From Phycisphaeraceae bacterium (GTDB lineage Bacteria > Planctomycetota > Phycisphaerae > Phycisphaerales > UBA1924), in assembly GCA_023898685.1 (NCBI GenBank), contig CP060234.1, positions 1,736,001 to 1,800,000 of the forward strand: a stretch of DNA of 64,000 nt, written 5' to 3'. This document shows, in pieces, positions 44,120 through 51,947 of this stretch (its first letter is position 1; each line of letters opens with the position of its first letter). The position numbers were made by a program, and so were the translations under genes. Below the pieces are notes generated by a model, which saw only the letters and a program-made list of their open reading frames with translations, made no database searches and was not told the DNA's origin.

Positions 44120-45250
44120 CTAGAAGAGGAACTGCATCTGGGCCCGGAAGATGAACCGGTTGTCCCCCGTCGGCGTCGCGAGCAGCCCGTCGGAACTCCG
44201 GTCGAACGCCGGCCCCACACCGTCGCGTGCCCAGCTCGCGTCGGCGACGAAGCGGAGCGCCTGCCCGATGATGTACCAGTTGACGCCGGCCGTGACTACG
44301 TTCAGATCCGGGTGGGTCGCGTCGGAGGCGGTGCCCCATTCGTATCGAACGAACGGCTCGACGTCGTCGCACACGTAGAACCCGATGTGGCCCGCGACGC
44401 CGTACAGCGATTCGGGCTCCGGGCTCGCCCCGGAGTCGCGGTCCTCGGCGACGTGGCCGCCACCCATCAGGAGCGCGTTGAACCCGCTGTCCTGGTAGCT
44501 CAGGTCGGCGGTCCAGGCGAAACGGTCGCCGGCGTTGGGGGTCTGCTGGACGTGCACGGCCGCGCCGAGCAGCAGGCCGCGGTTCGTGCCGCCCGGGGCG
44601 GTGAACTGATCGAACTGCTTGAAGTTGTCGCCGAGGAGCAGGATCTCGCCGCGAACGGTGACGCTCCATTGCGAGCCGGGGCCGTTGTAGGACTTCCACG
44701 CCGAGTCCATGCCCTCGCCGAGGGTGAAGAACAGCCGGCATGGCTCCGCCTGATACTTGAGCTCGACGGCGTGGATCTTGTCTTCTCGTCCCGGGTTGAT
44801 GTTGTTGGCGATCGAGGTGCGATCCACCGCCTGCTGCTTCTTGGACGAGACCCACATCTCCCGGTTGAAGGCCACGCGGATCTGCCCGCCCTTGATGGTC
44901 CAATCGTCGTCGAGCTTGTGCTCGGCGAAGAGCTCGAGAATCCTCATGTTCCCGGCATTCGGGGCATCGCCCTGCGCGTACAGGCGGAGCTCGCCGTCGT
45001 ACGCCCGGAAGTCGAACGAGGGCCGCAGACGCCGGAACGAGAACCCCAGCGTCGCGTCGTTGGCGGGATCCGGCGCGTCCGGCGCGACCGTGTAGGTGTA
45101 GCGGAATTGCGCCTGCAACCCGATCTTCAACTGGACGTCGGGGTCTCTGGGCAAGGCGGGCGCGTCCGCCCCGTCGGGCGCGGCGAACGTGGCCGACGCC
45201 AGCATCGCGAGCGCCACCGAAGGGATGATGAGATTTTGCTGCTTCTTCAT
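44120..45250 (-). CDS. Outer-membrane porin (OprO/OprP-like)
   Basis: A 376-residue exported beta-barrel protein. A signal peptide (about 1-24, SATFA-A) precedes a short spacer and alternating amphipathic strands. Typical porin segments include LGFSFRRLRPSFDFRAYDGE, IKGGQIRVAFNREMWVSSKK, VTAGVNWYIIGQALRF and the terminal FRAQMQFLF with the C-terminal Phe used for outer-membrane assembly. Phosphate-selective porins share this pattern, but selectivity is not evident. TATGTT ends 8 nt before the ATG and no Shine-Dalgarno is seen. It may serve solute entry for the neighbouring PTS; that is inference. Confidence 0.85.
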   Translation of the reverse strand: MKKQQNLIIPSVALAMLASATFAAPDGADAPALPRDPDVQLKIGLQAQFRYTYTVAPDAPDPANDATLGFSFRRLRPSFDFRAYDGELRLYAQGDAPNAGNMRILELFAEHKLDDDWTIKGGQIRVAFNREMWVSSKKQQAVDRTSIANNINPGREDKIHAVELKYQAEPCRLFFTLGEGMDSAWKSYNGPGSQWSVTVRGEILLLGDNFKQFDQFTAPGGTNRGLLLGAAVHVQQTPNAGDRFAWTADLSYQDSGFNALLMGGGHVAEDRDSGASPEPESLYGVAGHIGFYVCDDVEPFVRYEWGTASDATHPDLNVVTAGVNWYIIGQALRFVADASWARDGVGPAFDRSSDGLLATPTGDNRFIFRAQMQFLF

Positions 45251-45258
45251 GGGGCCGT

Positions 45259-45264
45259 AACATA
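45259..45264 (-). promoter_or_regulatory. -10-like TATGTT, 8 nt before the porin start
   Basis: Minus-strand TATGTT ends 8 nt before ATG 45250; no Shine-Dalgarno. Confidence 0.45.
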
Positions 45265-45346
45265 GCGGGACCACAATCGCATGGCCCGCCGTCGAATCGC
45301 CTGAACGCGATGTTCATTGATTCTTCACAAAGCAGCGTGCCAGACG

Positions 45347-47158
45347 CTACTTCCCCGCCTGTTTGGCCCAGGAGTCCTTGAGCGTCACGGCCCGGTTGAA
45401 CACGGGTCGATCGCCCGCCTGATCCGGGGTGAGCTTCTCATCGACGCAGAAGTAGCCGAGCCGCTCGAACTGGAAGCGCTCGATCCCGTCGCGGAACGCC
45501 CCGGTTCCCACGGCCTTCTCCGCGTCTGTCGTCCGCCAGTTGGGTTCGAGCAGGGCCCGCTCGACCACCTCGAGCGACTCGGGGTTGAGGTCGTCGATCG
45601 GGTTGCCCGTCGCCTTGCCGGGTCGCTCGGCCGTGAATAGCCGGTCGTAGAGCCTCACCTCGATCGGCACCGCGTGGCTCGTCGCGACCCAGTGGATCGT
45701 GCCCTTGACCTTCCGCACGTTCCCCTCGGCGTCGGGTGGCGGCGCGTCGCCTCCCCTGGTCTGCGGGTCATAGGTGCATCTCAGCTCGACCACCTCGTCG
45801 CCGTCCTTGATGACCTCGTTGCAGGTGATCCAGTAGCCATAGCGGAGCCGGACCTCGCCGCCGGGCTTGAGGCGGAAGAACTTCTTGGGCGCGTCCTCCA
45901 TGAAGTCGGCGCGCTCGATGGAGAGCGTGCCGCCGAACGGGATCTGTCTTGTGCCCGCCGCGTCGTCCTCCGGGTTGTTCACCGCCTCCATCCACTCGAC
46001 CCGGTCGGCGTCGCCGTGCTCGCCCCAGTTGGTGATCGTCACCTTCAGCGGCCGCAGCACGCACATCCGGCGTGGGGCCCGCTTGTTGAGATCGTCGCGC
46101 ACCGCGTTCTCGAGCAAGCCGTAGTCGTGGCTCGCGTTGAACTTGGTCGTGCCGATCTCGGTGCAGAACGCCCGGATCGCCTCGGGGGTGTAGCCCCGCC
46201 GGCGGAGGGCGCTGATGGTCGGCATCCGGGGGTCGTCCCACCCCTCGACGTGCTTCTCGTCGACGAGCTGCTTGAGCTTGCGCTTCGAGGTGATGACGAA
46301 TGTGGGGTTGAGGCGGGCGAACTCGGTCTGCTGGGGGTGGTGGATCGCCTTGCCCCATTCCGAACCCGGGCCTCGCCCGTCATTGATCGCGGCGATAAAC
46401 CAGTCGTACAGCGGCCGGTGGTTCTCAAACTCGAGCGTGCAGATCGAGTTGGTGATCCCCTCGATCGAGTCCTCTAGGCCGTGAGCCCAGTCGTACATCG
46501 GGTAGATATGCCATTCGTCGCCCGTGCGGTGGTGGCGGGCGTTGACGATGCGGTACATCACCGGGTCGCGCAGGTTCAGGTTGGGACTCGCCATGTCGAC
46601 CTTGGCGCGCAGAACCTTCGACCCGTCAGCAAACTCGCCCGCCTTCATCCGCGCGAACAGGTCGACGCTGTCGTCGACCGGGCGATCCCGGAACGGCGAG
46701 TCCGTCCCCGCCTCGGTCAGCGTCCCCCGCCCCGCCCTGATCTGCTCGGCCGACTGCTCATCGACGTAGGCGAAGCCCTTGCGGATCAGCTCGACCGCCC
46801 AGTCGTACATCTGGTGGAAGTAGTCCGAGGCGAACCGCACATCGCCTTCCCACGCGCCCCCCATCCACGCGACGTCGCGGGTGATCGAATCGACGAACTC
46901 CTGCTCCTCCTTCTCCGGGTTGGTGTCGTCGAAGCGGAGGATGAACGCCCCGCCGTACTCGACCGCGAGTCCGTGGTTGAGCGTGATGCTCTTCGCGTGC
47001 CCGATGTGCAGGTAGCCGTTGGGCTCGGGGGGGAAGCGGGTGCGGACGACCGAGCGATCGCCGGGCGTGCCCCATCGGCCGTGGGCGATGTGCTCGTCGA
47101 TGATCTGGTGGATGAAGTGCCGCTTGGGGCTGGTTTCTGGGCCGGGGGCTTCGCTCAT
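45347..47158 (-). CDS. glnS: Glutamine--tRNA ligase
   Basis: A 603-residue class I aminoacyl-tRNA synthetase. The HIGH motif is YLHIGHAKS (residues 51-54) after RFPPEPNG, and the KMSKS equivalent is VITSKRKL. GlnRS hallmarks include RFDDTNPEKEEQEF, EWHIYPMYDWAHGLEDSIEG, YDWFIAAINDGRG-type anticodon-side sequence, and two C-terminal beta-barrel domains with LKVTITNWG. A dedicated GlnRS implies direct charging of tRNA-Gln. Length is slightly above the E. coli enzyme (554). TACATT ends 7 nt before the ATG without a Shine-Dalgarno, suggesting a leaderless transcript. Confidence 0.96.
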   Translation of the reverse strand: MSEAPGPETSPKRHFIHQIIDEHIAHGRWGTPGDRSVVRTRFPPEPNGYLHIGHAKSITLNHGLAVEYGGAFILRFDDTNPEKEEQEFVDSITRDVAWMGGAWEGDVRFASDYFHQMYDWAVELIRKGFAYVDEQSAEQIRAGRGTLTEAGTDSPFRDRPVDDSVDLFARMKAGEFADGSKVLRAKVDMASPNLNLRDPVMYRIVNARHHRTGDEWHIYPMYDWAHGLEDSIEGITNSICTLEFENHRPLYDWFIAAINDGRGPGSEWGKAIHHPQQTEFARLNPTFVITSKRKLKQLVDEKHVEGWDDPRMPTISALRRRGYTPEAIRAFCTEIGTTKFNASHDYGLLENAVRDDLNKRAPRRMCVLRPLKVTITNWGEHGDADRVEWMEAVNNPEDDAAGTRQIPFGGTLSIERADFMEDAPKKFFRLKPGGEVRLRYGYWITCNEVIKDGDEVVELRCTYDPQTRGGDAPPPDAEGNVRKVKGTIHWVATSHAVPIEVRLYDRLFTAERPGKATGNPIDDLNPESLEVVERALLEPNWRTTDAEKAVGTGAFRDGIERFQFERLGYFCVDEKLTPDQAGDRPVFNRAVTLKDSWAKQAGK

Positions 47159-47165
47159 GGGGGGA

Positions 47166-47171
47166 AATGTA
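47166..47171 (-). promoter_or_regulatory. -10-like TACATT, 7 nt before glnS
   Basis: Minus-strand TACATT ends 7 nt before ATG 47158; no Shine-Dalgarno. Confidence 0.5.
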
Positions 47172-47218
47172 GGGCGCGATGGGCCGACGCGGGTTGCGCG
47201 GCCCGTTCGCGCGCTACC

Positions 47219-48004
47219 TCACTCGGTCATCTCCACAAGCCAATCCCACACCCCGCTCTTGCGGTACGCCGAGTCCCACGAGTTGTGGTTGTCGTCGGGG
47301 AAGATCGTGATCTTGCAGTCGAGACCGACTTCGTTTAGCTGGTCGTGCAGCCACTGCGAGTTGGCGGGCGGCACCACGTCGTCCTTCCCGCCGTGGAAGA
47401 GCCATACGGGCGTCGTGCGGAACGACTCGACCAGGGCCTTCGCGTCGTCGCCCCCCGGCATGGTGCGTTCGCCCCGTTTGCCATCGTGCCACACGGGGCT
47501 GATGTAGCCGCACACGGGGGCGGCGGCCCGGAACCGGCCCGGGTGCCGCGAGGCGAGGGCGATCGTGCCGTGCCCGCCCTGGCTCAGCCCGGTGATCGCG
47601 ACGCGGTGCGGGTCGACGTTCTGCTCTTTGATCATCCGGTCGAGCATCGCCATCACCGCGTCGTCGTGGTCCTCCCACTCGCATTGGCTGTCGGGCTTCT
47701 GCGGAATGAGGATGACGAACGGCCAGCGGTCGGGGTCCCAGAGCAGGGCGTTGGGCAGGCCCACGCCCAGCATCTTCGAGCCGTCGGTGCCGCACTCGCC
47801 CGAGCCGTGGAGGAAGATGAGGCCCCGTGCGGGCTTGGTCGCGTCGAGCCCGCGCGGGCGGTAGACGACGAAGGGGTAGGTGTGGCCTCCCACGTCGATG
47901 GACTTGTAGATGAACCCCTCGGGCGGCGCGTCGCCCGCCGCCGCCGAGCCCGCGAACGCCATCGTCAGCACCCCGATCAACGCCAGCCAGAGTTGTTGTG
48001 TCAT
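47219..48004 (-). CDS. Secreted alpha/beta-hydrolase (esterase/depolymerase type)
   Basis: A 261-residue serine hydrolase with a signal peptide (1-23, GSAAA-G). The nucleophile elbow is GLSQGGHG, preceded by LIFLHGSGECG (oxyanion region) and followed by PVWLFHGGKDDVVPP (catalytic Asp region) and DDNHNSWD with the catalytic His. This is the pattern of feruloyl-esterase/PHB-depolymerase-like (carboxylesterase) proteins of planctomycetes; the substrate is probably an ester on a polysaccharide or polymer. TACGAT ends 6 nt before the ATG. A large palindrome lies between this gene and the divergent one at 48142. Confidence 0.85.
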   Translation of the reverse strand: MTQQLWLALIGVLTMAFAGSAAAGDAPPEGFIYKSIDVGGHTYPFVVYRPRGLDATKPARGLIFLHGSGECGTDGSKMLGVGLPNALLWDPDRWPFVILIPQKPDSQCEWEDHDDAVMAMLDRMIKEQNVDPHRVAITGLSQGGHGTIALASRHPGRFRAAAPVCGYISPVWHDGKRGERTMPGGDDAKALVESFRTTPVWLFHGGKDDVVPPANSQWLHDQLNEVGLDCKITIFPDDNHNSWDSAYRKSGVWDWLVEMTE

Positions 48005-48010
48005 AAGGGC

Positions 48011-48016
48011 ATCGTA
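48011..48016 (-). promoter_or_regulatory. -10-like TACGAT, 6 nt before the hydrolase start
   Basis: Minus-strand TACGAT ends 6 nt before ATG 48004; the long palindrome begins 6 bp further upstream. Confidence 0.45.
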
Positions 48017-48021
48017 TCGGG

Positions 48022-48090
48022 GTGGCATGCCCACGCGCAGCGCGGGCATGTTCCGGGCGCTTCCATGCCCGCGCAGCGTGGGCATGCCAC
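48022..48090. repeat. Long imperfect palindrome between divergent genes
   Basis: A 29-nt arm starting GTGGCATGCCCACGC (48022) is repeated inverted up to 48090 (ending GCGTGGGCATGCCAC): the outer 15 bp and inner 9 bp match exactly, with a small internal loop and a 13-nt centre. It lies 17 bp from one start codon and 51 bp from the other, so it overlaps the expected promoter region of the hydrolase. Confidence 0.8.
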
Positions 48091-48107
48091 ACCCCGACCC
48101 GCAACCG

Positions 48108-48130
48108 CCGGTGCCCGGTGCCCGGTCCCT
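48108..48130. repeat. CGGTGCCC/GGTCCC-type short repeat, copy 1
   Basis: CGGTGCCCGGTGCCCGGTCCC just upstream of the gene at 48142 shares most of its sequence with the repeat at 53333-53370 and, inverted, with 52787-52818. It overlaps the TATCCT hexamer of the downstream gene by its last base. Confidence 0.5.
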
Positions 48131-48135
48131 ATCCT
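48130..48135 (+). promoter_or_regulatory. -10-like TATCCT, 6 nt before the sulfotransferase-like start
   Basis: TATCCT ends 6 nt before ATG 48142; no Shine-Dalgarno. Confidence 0.5.
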
Positions 48136-48141
48136 CAGGCC

Positions 48142-48936
48142 ATGACCCTTCGAATCGCCATGTGGTCGGGCCCTCGCAACATCTCGACTGCGATGATGCG
48201 GTCGTGGTCGAGCCGGGCCGATACTCGCGTGAGCGATGAGCCGTTCTACGCCCACTACCTGAGCCAGATCGCCCCCGACAAGCGGGCCACCCATCCAGCC
48301 GCGGACGAAGTGATGGCCTCGATGCCCACCAACTGGCGGGACGTGGTCGGCGAGATCACCGGGCCCTGCGAGAAGCCCGTCTGGTACCAGAAGCACATGG
48401 CCCACCACCTGACCCCCGCGATGGACCCGGAGCCATCAGGGTGCCGTGGAGACGGCGGAGCCTTCTCCACGAGCGAGCCGTCCGGCTGGGCCTGGATCGC
48501 GGGCCTGGCCAACGTCTTCCTCATCCGCGAACCCGCGGCGATGATCACCAGCTTCATCAAGGTGATCGAGAATCCCACGCCCGTCGACCTGGGCCTGCCC
48601 CAGCAGGTCCGCCTGTTCGACTTCATAGAGCGCGAGACGGGCTCGCCGCCGCCGGTGCTCGACGCGTGCGATGTGCTCGCGGACCCCCGCCGCGCCCTCA
48701 CCGCCCTGTGCGACCACCTGGGCCTGCCCTTCGACGCCGCGATGCTCGCCTGGTCCGCCGGCCCCCACCCCGCCGACGGCGTCTGGGCCCCGCATTGGTA
48801 CTCGGGCGTCTACGCCTCGACCGGCTTCGCGCCGTACCGACCCAAGGACGAGCCCGTGCCGGATCGGCTCGCAGGGGTGCTCGCGGAGTGCCAAGGCCTC
48901 TACGACCGCCTCGCCGCCCATCGCATGCTCGCGTGA
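48142..48936 (+). CDS. Sulfotransferase-fold protein with in-frame palindromic insertion
   Basis: A 264-residue protein of the sulfotransferase-like family that begins RIAMWSGPRNISTAMMRSW, a P-loop-like 5'-phosphate site, then DEPFYAHYL, YQKHMAHHL and VFLIREPAAMITSFIKV with the 3'-phosphate-type Arg and Ser. Family members usually run directly from the HHLxPxMD motif to W-x-x-GLxxxFLIR; here about 20 extra residues (PEPSGCRGDGGAFSTSEPSG) intervene and coincide with a DNA palindrome flanked by a direct repeat. The remaining protein is intact, so it is probably functional. ATG 48142 follows TATCCT by 6 nt. The next gene begins about 110 bp downstream. Substrate unknown. Confidence 0.82.
   Translation: MTLRIAMWSGPRNISTAMMRSWSSRADTRVSDEPFYAHYLSQIAPDKRATHPAADEVMASMPTNWRDVVGEITGPCEKPVWYQKHMAHHLTPAMDPEPSGCRGDGGAFSTSEPSGWAWIAGLANVFLIREPAAMITSFIKVIENPTPVDLGLPQQVRLFDFIERETGSPPPVLDACDVLADPRRALTALCDHLGLPFDAAMLAWSAGPHPADGVWAPHWYSGVYASTGFAPYRPKDEPVPDRLAGVLAECQGLYDRLAAHRMLA
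48430..48485 (+). repeat. Palindromic element inserted in frame in a coding sequence
   Basis: An 8-bp inverted repeat, CGTGGAGA (48445-48452) and TCTCCACG (48464-48471), is bracketed by an imperfect direct repeat GAGCCATCAGG (48430-48440) and GAGCCGTCCGG (48475-48485). The repeats are exactly 45 bp (15 codons) apart, as expected for an in-frame insertion with target duplication. Confidence 0.6.
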
Positions 48937-48954
48937 CGCGCGCCATCGTCACGG

Positions 48955-49009
48955 TGTGGCACGGCTGGCTTGTCCAGCCGTGTCTCGATGCCCAAGCTGC
49001 CCGTGCCAA
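48955..49009. repeat. Intergenic palindromic repeat upstream of the aminotransferase
   Basis: CACGGCTGG (48960-48968) and CCAGCCGTG (48974-48982) form a perfect 9-bp hairpin; the flanking GTGTGGCACGG and a later CCGTGCCAAAC are roughly inverted too. It resembles the GTGTGCCACGGCCG palindrome at 40941. No T-run follows. Confidence 0.65.
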
Positions 49010-49034
49010 ACGGCGCGTCGATCCCTCCCCCCTC

Positions 49035-49040
49035 TACACT
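49035..49040 (+). promoter_or_regulatory. -10-like TACACT, 6 nt before the class IV aminotransferase
   Basis: TACACT ends 6 nt before ATG 49047; the spacer is six C residues, so no Shine-Dalgarno is possible. Confidence 0.5.
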
Positions 49041-49046
49041 CCCCCC

Positions 49047-49961
49047 ATGCTCCAGACCTTCAACGAGAAGAACCGCGACCTGCTCGTCAACATCAACGGC
49101 GAGTTGATCCACCGCGACAAGGCCGGCATCAGCCCTTTCGACTCCGCCGTGCAGGGGGGCGACGCGGTGTGGGAGGGCATCCGTGTCTACGACGGGCGCA
49201 TCTTCAAGCTCATCGAGCACCTCGATCGGCTGGTGAGCAGCGCCAAGGCCCTCGCCTTCGAGACGATCCCGAGCCACGACGAGATCACCTCGGAGATCAC
49301 CAGGACGCTCGAGGCCAACAAGATGCGCGACGGCGTGCACATCCGCCTCACGCTCACAAGAGGCAAGAAGATCACCAGCGGCATGGACCCCCGCCTCAAC
49401 CAGGCCGGCCCGACCCTGATCATCCTCGCCGAGCACAAGGCCCCGGTCTACGCAGCCGCGGTGGGCGACACCGGCCTGAGCCTGGTCACCAGCTCCATCC
49501 GGCGTTTCCCGCCCGACTGCCTCGACCCGAAGATCCACCACTGCAACCTCATCCAGTCGATCCTCGCGAAGATCGAGGCCAACCACGCCGGCGCCGACGA
49601 CTCGATCATGCTCGACCAACGCGGCTTCCTGGCCGAGACCAACGCGACGCACGTGTTCATCGTGACGGGGGGGGTGGTCGAGACCAGCCGCCTCGTCGCC
49701 TGCCCGGAGGGCATCACGCGCGAGACCGTGCTCGAGCTGTGCGACGTCAACGGCATCCCCCACGCCGAGCGCGACATCTCGATGACCGAGGTCTACCGGG
49801 CCGACGAGTGCTTCACCACGGGCACGATGGGCGAACTCGCGTGGGTGGGCCGGGTCGACGGGCGGACGATCGCGGACGGGACGCGCGGGCCGATGACCGC
49901 GAGGCTCTCGACGCTCTACCAGGAGCTGACCGCATCGAGCGGTGTCCGGGTCGTCGACTGA
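49047..49961 (+). CDS. Class IV aminotransferase (branched-chain amino-acid aminotransferase type)
   Basis: A 304-residue PLP enzyme of fold-type IV. It has the early NINGELIHRDKAGISPFD, GDAVWEGIRVYDGRIF (substrate loop), RLTLTRGKK, the PLP lysine in LDPKIHHCNLIQSILAK, ETNATHVFIV (phosphate-binding) and CFTTGTMGELAWV. Length and motifs fit IlvE, which interconverts branched-chain amino acids and 2-oxo acids; D-alanine aminotransferase and aminodeoxychorismate lyase share the fold, so specificity is likely but not proven. TACACT ends 6 nt before the ATG, with no Shine-Dalgarno. Confidence 0.85.
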   Translation: MLQTFNEKNRDLLVNINGELIHRDKAGISPFDSAVQGGDAVWEGIRVYDGRIFKLIEHLDRLVSSAKALAFETIPSHDEITSEITRTLEANKMRDGVHIRLTLTRGKKITSGMDPRLNQAGPTLIILAEHKAPVYAAAVGDTGLSLVTSSIRRFPPDCLDPKIHHCNLIQSILAKIEANHAGADDSIMLDQRGFLAETNATHVFIVTGGVVETSRLVACPEGITRETVLELCDVNGIPHAERDISMTEVYRADECFTTGTMGELAWVGRVDGRTIADGTRGPMTARLSTLYQELTASSGVRVVD

Positions 49962-50070
49962 CGGTACTCTCCAATACTCAGAATGGTGTTGGATGTGTGG
50001 TCGAACACCGTCGTTCGCGGATCGCCCTCAAGGCTGAATAGCGGCTCTGGACGCCATGCGGCGCACGATG

Positions 50071-50111
50071 TGATTCATTGCTGAATCATCATTTGTCGTG
50101 AATTCTCACGA
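50071..50111. promoter_or_regulatory. Two adjacent small palindromes, candidate operator
   Basis: TGATTCA-TTGC-TGAATCA (50071-50088, perfect 7-bp arms) is followed 7 bp later by TCGTGA-ATTC-TCACGA (50096-50111, perfect 6-bp arms). They lie 67-107 bp upstream of the ATG at 50178 in an unusually AT-rich stretch, so they could bind a regulator of that gene. Confidence 0.45.
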
Positions 50112-50129
50112 AAAAAAGCACTGTCCATC

Positions 50130-50157
50130 TTGCGGGATATCTGAGATTCGATATTCT
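50130..50157 (+). promoter_or_regulatory. Candidate sigma-70-like promoter for the gene at 50178
   Basis: TTGCGG (50130-50135) and TATTCT (50152-50157) are separated by 16 bp. A strong GGAGGT site (50165-50170) follows, 7 nt before the ATG. Confidence 0.4.
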
Positions 50158-50177
50158 TTCTCGCGGAGGTATTTTAT

Positions 50178-50981
50178 ATGCGGATGATGGTTCTCGTGAG
50201 CGCGATGTCATGTACCTGCCCAGTATTCGCGGATCTCGTTGCGGATCTCGCCACAGACGTGCTTCCCTCGCTGCAGTCCGGCTGGGCATATTTCCCGTAC
50301 GGATGCAACGCCGGTGTGCCCGAGACCAGCGTCTACTTCCCCGGCCCCGAGTTCATGGTTATGGACACCATGGGTATCCGCCCACAGTCGTGTCAGGCAG
50401 CGAACCGGCTTGAATACCGCATCGATCCAGTCCTGATCGAGCGTGGGACATACCGTGCCGAGACCCGGGCCCGCGTCACCGACTCGGAGTTCTTTGTGTA
50501 TCAGTATGGCTTTTCATTTGGCGGCTACCTCGACGACAAGGTGGTCAGCATCGGCCTGATGACGGACACACTGTCGCTGCCGGATCTCTCGATGATGCCC
50601 TGGGACGCCACCGGTTGGCACGACTACGCCATCGTGTATCAGCTTCCTGGGTACGAGTTCGAACTCTGGATCGATGGCCAGTTCTTCCTGACCGGACCCG
50701 CTCGAGATATCGACCCGTACCCAAACACATTCATCATCGGCGACAGCACAGGCGGCGCGAACGCGCGTGTCGAGATCGCGTCGTATCACGCCGAACTCGT
50801 CCTCGCCTGCAACGCGGCCGACCTCGTGCCACCGTTCAATCTGCTCGATCTCGCCGACATCAACGCCTTTGTCACCGGATTTGTATCGCTGGACCCCATC
50901 GCCGATCTCAACGCTGATGGCCTGTTCGATCTCCTTGACGTCAACATCTTCGTTGGTTCGTTCCTCGCTGGGTGCCCATGA
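50178..50981 (+). CDS. Secreted protein with LamG-like domain and dockerin-like C-terminal tail
   Basis: A 267-residue exported protein of unknown role. A signal peptide (about 1-18) precedes a beta-rich domain with LamG/concanavalin-like features (GTYRAETRARV, FSFGGYLDDKVVSIGLM, WHDYAIVYQLPGYEFELWID). From residue ~209 (CNAADLVPPFNLLDLADINA) comes a two-part tail: a degenerate repeat, then DLNADGLFDLLDVNIFVGSF with a calcium-loop-like DxNxDG, ending LAGCP. Such CP-terminated dockerin-like tails recur on secreted proteins of Phycisphaerae and may be sorting or attachment tags. GC content is lower than the neighbours and the upstream region is AT-rich, so recent acquisition is possible. Confidence 0.75.
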   Translation: MRMMVLVSAMSCTCPVFADLVADLATDVLPSLQSGWAYFPYGCNAGVPETSVYFPGPEFMVMDTMGIRPQSCQAANRLEYRIDPVLIERGTYRAETRARVTDSEFFVYQYGFSFGGYLDDKVVSIGLMTDTLSLPDLSMMPWDATGWHDYAIVYQLPGYEFELWIDGQFFLTGPARDIDPYPNTFIIGDSTGGANARVEIASYHAELVLACNAADLVPPFNLLDLADINAFVTGFVSLDPIADLNADGLFDLLDVNIFVGSFLAGCP

Positions 50982-51090
50982 CCCGGGGATGCAGACCGGC
51001 GCCCGCCATCAGACCGAAGGGTGATGCAGGTGCGGTTCAACGCCGACCGTTCGTGGGTCACGCTGCGCGACGATCCACGGCGCCCGGTCC

Positions 51091-51837
51091 TCAAGCCCCC
51101 TTCGGCACCGTCCCCCCGTTCGCCCGCGCCTGCTCGATCACACCGGCCGCGTGCGCCGCGTCGTCCGTCAGCGTCATGATGTCGGGGTCCTCCGGGTCGA
51201 TCGTCCCGTTCGGCACCATCACCTCGCGCAGGAACCCCATCAGCGGGCCCCAGTAGTCCACGCCCATCAGGATCACCGGGAACGACTTGATCTTGCCCGT
51301 CTGGATCAGCACGGCCGTCTCGAACACCTCGTCCATCGTGCCGAACCCGCCCGGCATGACGACGAACGCGGTCGAGTAGCGCACCAGCATGATCTTGCGG
51401 ATGAAGAAGTAGTGGAACTCTGTCCACCGATCGAGGTAGGCGTTGGGCTGCTGCTCCATCGGCAGCTCGATGTTGCAGCCCAGGCTCAGGCCCCCGCCCT
51501 CCTTGGCGCCCCGGTTGGCCGCCTCCATGAGCCCCGGCCCGCCCCCGGTCATGATCGGCAGCCCCAGCGCCGCAACGCGCCGCCCGACATCGCGCGCAAG
51601 CTCGTAGTACTCGTGCCCTTCGCCGAACCGCGCCGAGCCGAACACGGTTACGCAGCGGGCCGCGCCGCGCATGCAGCGGAATCCCCGCACGCACTCGCGG
51701 AAGATGCGGATCGATCGGCGGATGTCCTCGAGGCCGAGCCCGGGGCCGCGGAGCAGGTGCGTCTCCTCGCCGGGCGGGGGGCGCATGCCCCATTCCAGGA
51801 GCTTGTGGTGGTTGTTCGTGGCGGGATCACGGGACAT
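51091..51837 (-). CDS. LOG-family protein (Rossmann-fold nucleotide hydrolase, TIGR00730 type)
   Basis: A 248-residue protein of the LOG (Lonely Guy)/YgdH-like family. The key motifs are GGGPGLMEAANRGA and PGGFGTMDEVFE, which form the nucleotide-monophosphate site and catalytic Arg/Glu pair. CVTVFGSARF and YYELARDVGRRVA precede them. Plant members release cytokinin base from its ribotide; bacterial members hydrolyse nucleotide 5'-monophosphates. TAGGCT ends 7 nt before the ATG at 51837, supporting that start and a leaderless mRNA. It is divergent from the gene at 51948. Confidence 0.9.
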   Translation of the reverse strand: MSRDPATNNHHKLLEWGMRPPPGEETHLLRGPGLGLEDIRRSIRIFRECVRGFRCMRGAARCVTVFGSARFGEGHEYYELARDVGRRVAALGLPIMTGGGPGLMEAANRGAKEGGGLSLGCNIELPMEQQPNAYLDRWTEFHYFFIRKIMLVRYSTAFVVMPGGFGTMDEVFETAVLIQTGKIKSFPVILMGVDYWGPLMGFLREVMVPNGTIDPEDPDIMTLTDDAAHAAGVIEQARANGGTVPKGA

Positions 51838-51844
51838 CGGGCAA

Positions 51845-51850
51845 AGCCTA
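51845..51850 (-). promoter_or_regulatory. -10-like TAGGCT, 7 nt before the LOG gene
   Basis: Minus-strand TAGGCT ends 7 nt before ATG 51837; no Shine-Dalgarno. Confidence 0.45.
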
Positions 51851-51947
51851 TGTCGCCCCTCGCGGGCGGGCGGGCCGAAGTTTGTGGTTCCAAACTCGTC
51901 CCGGCCGCAGCCGATTCCCGTGGAACCCGCCGAGATCTGGCCGAAAA

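Noticed and set aside
44055..45317. Reading the DUF2237 frame as one 542-residue protein
   Set aside because: The part upstream of 44054 overlaps the porin out of frame and is shadow-like; a GTG with GGAG at 44054 fits the family start.
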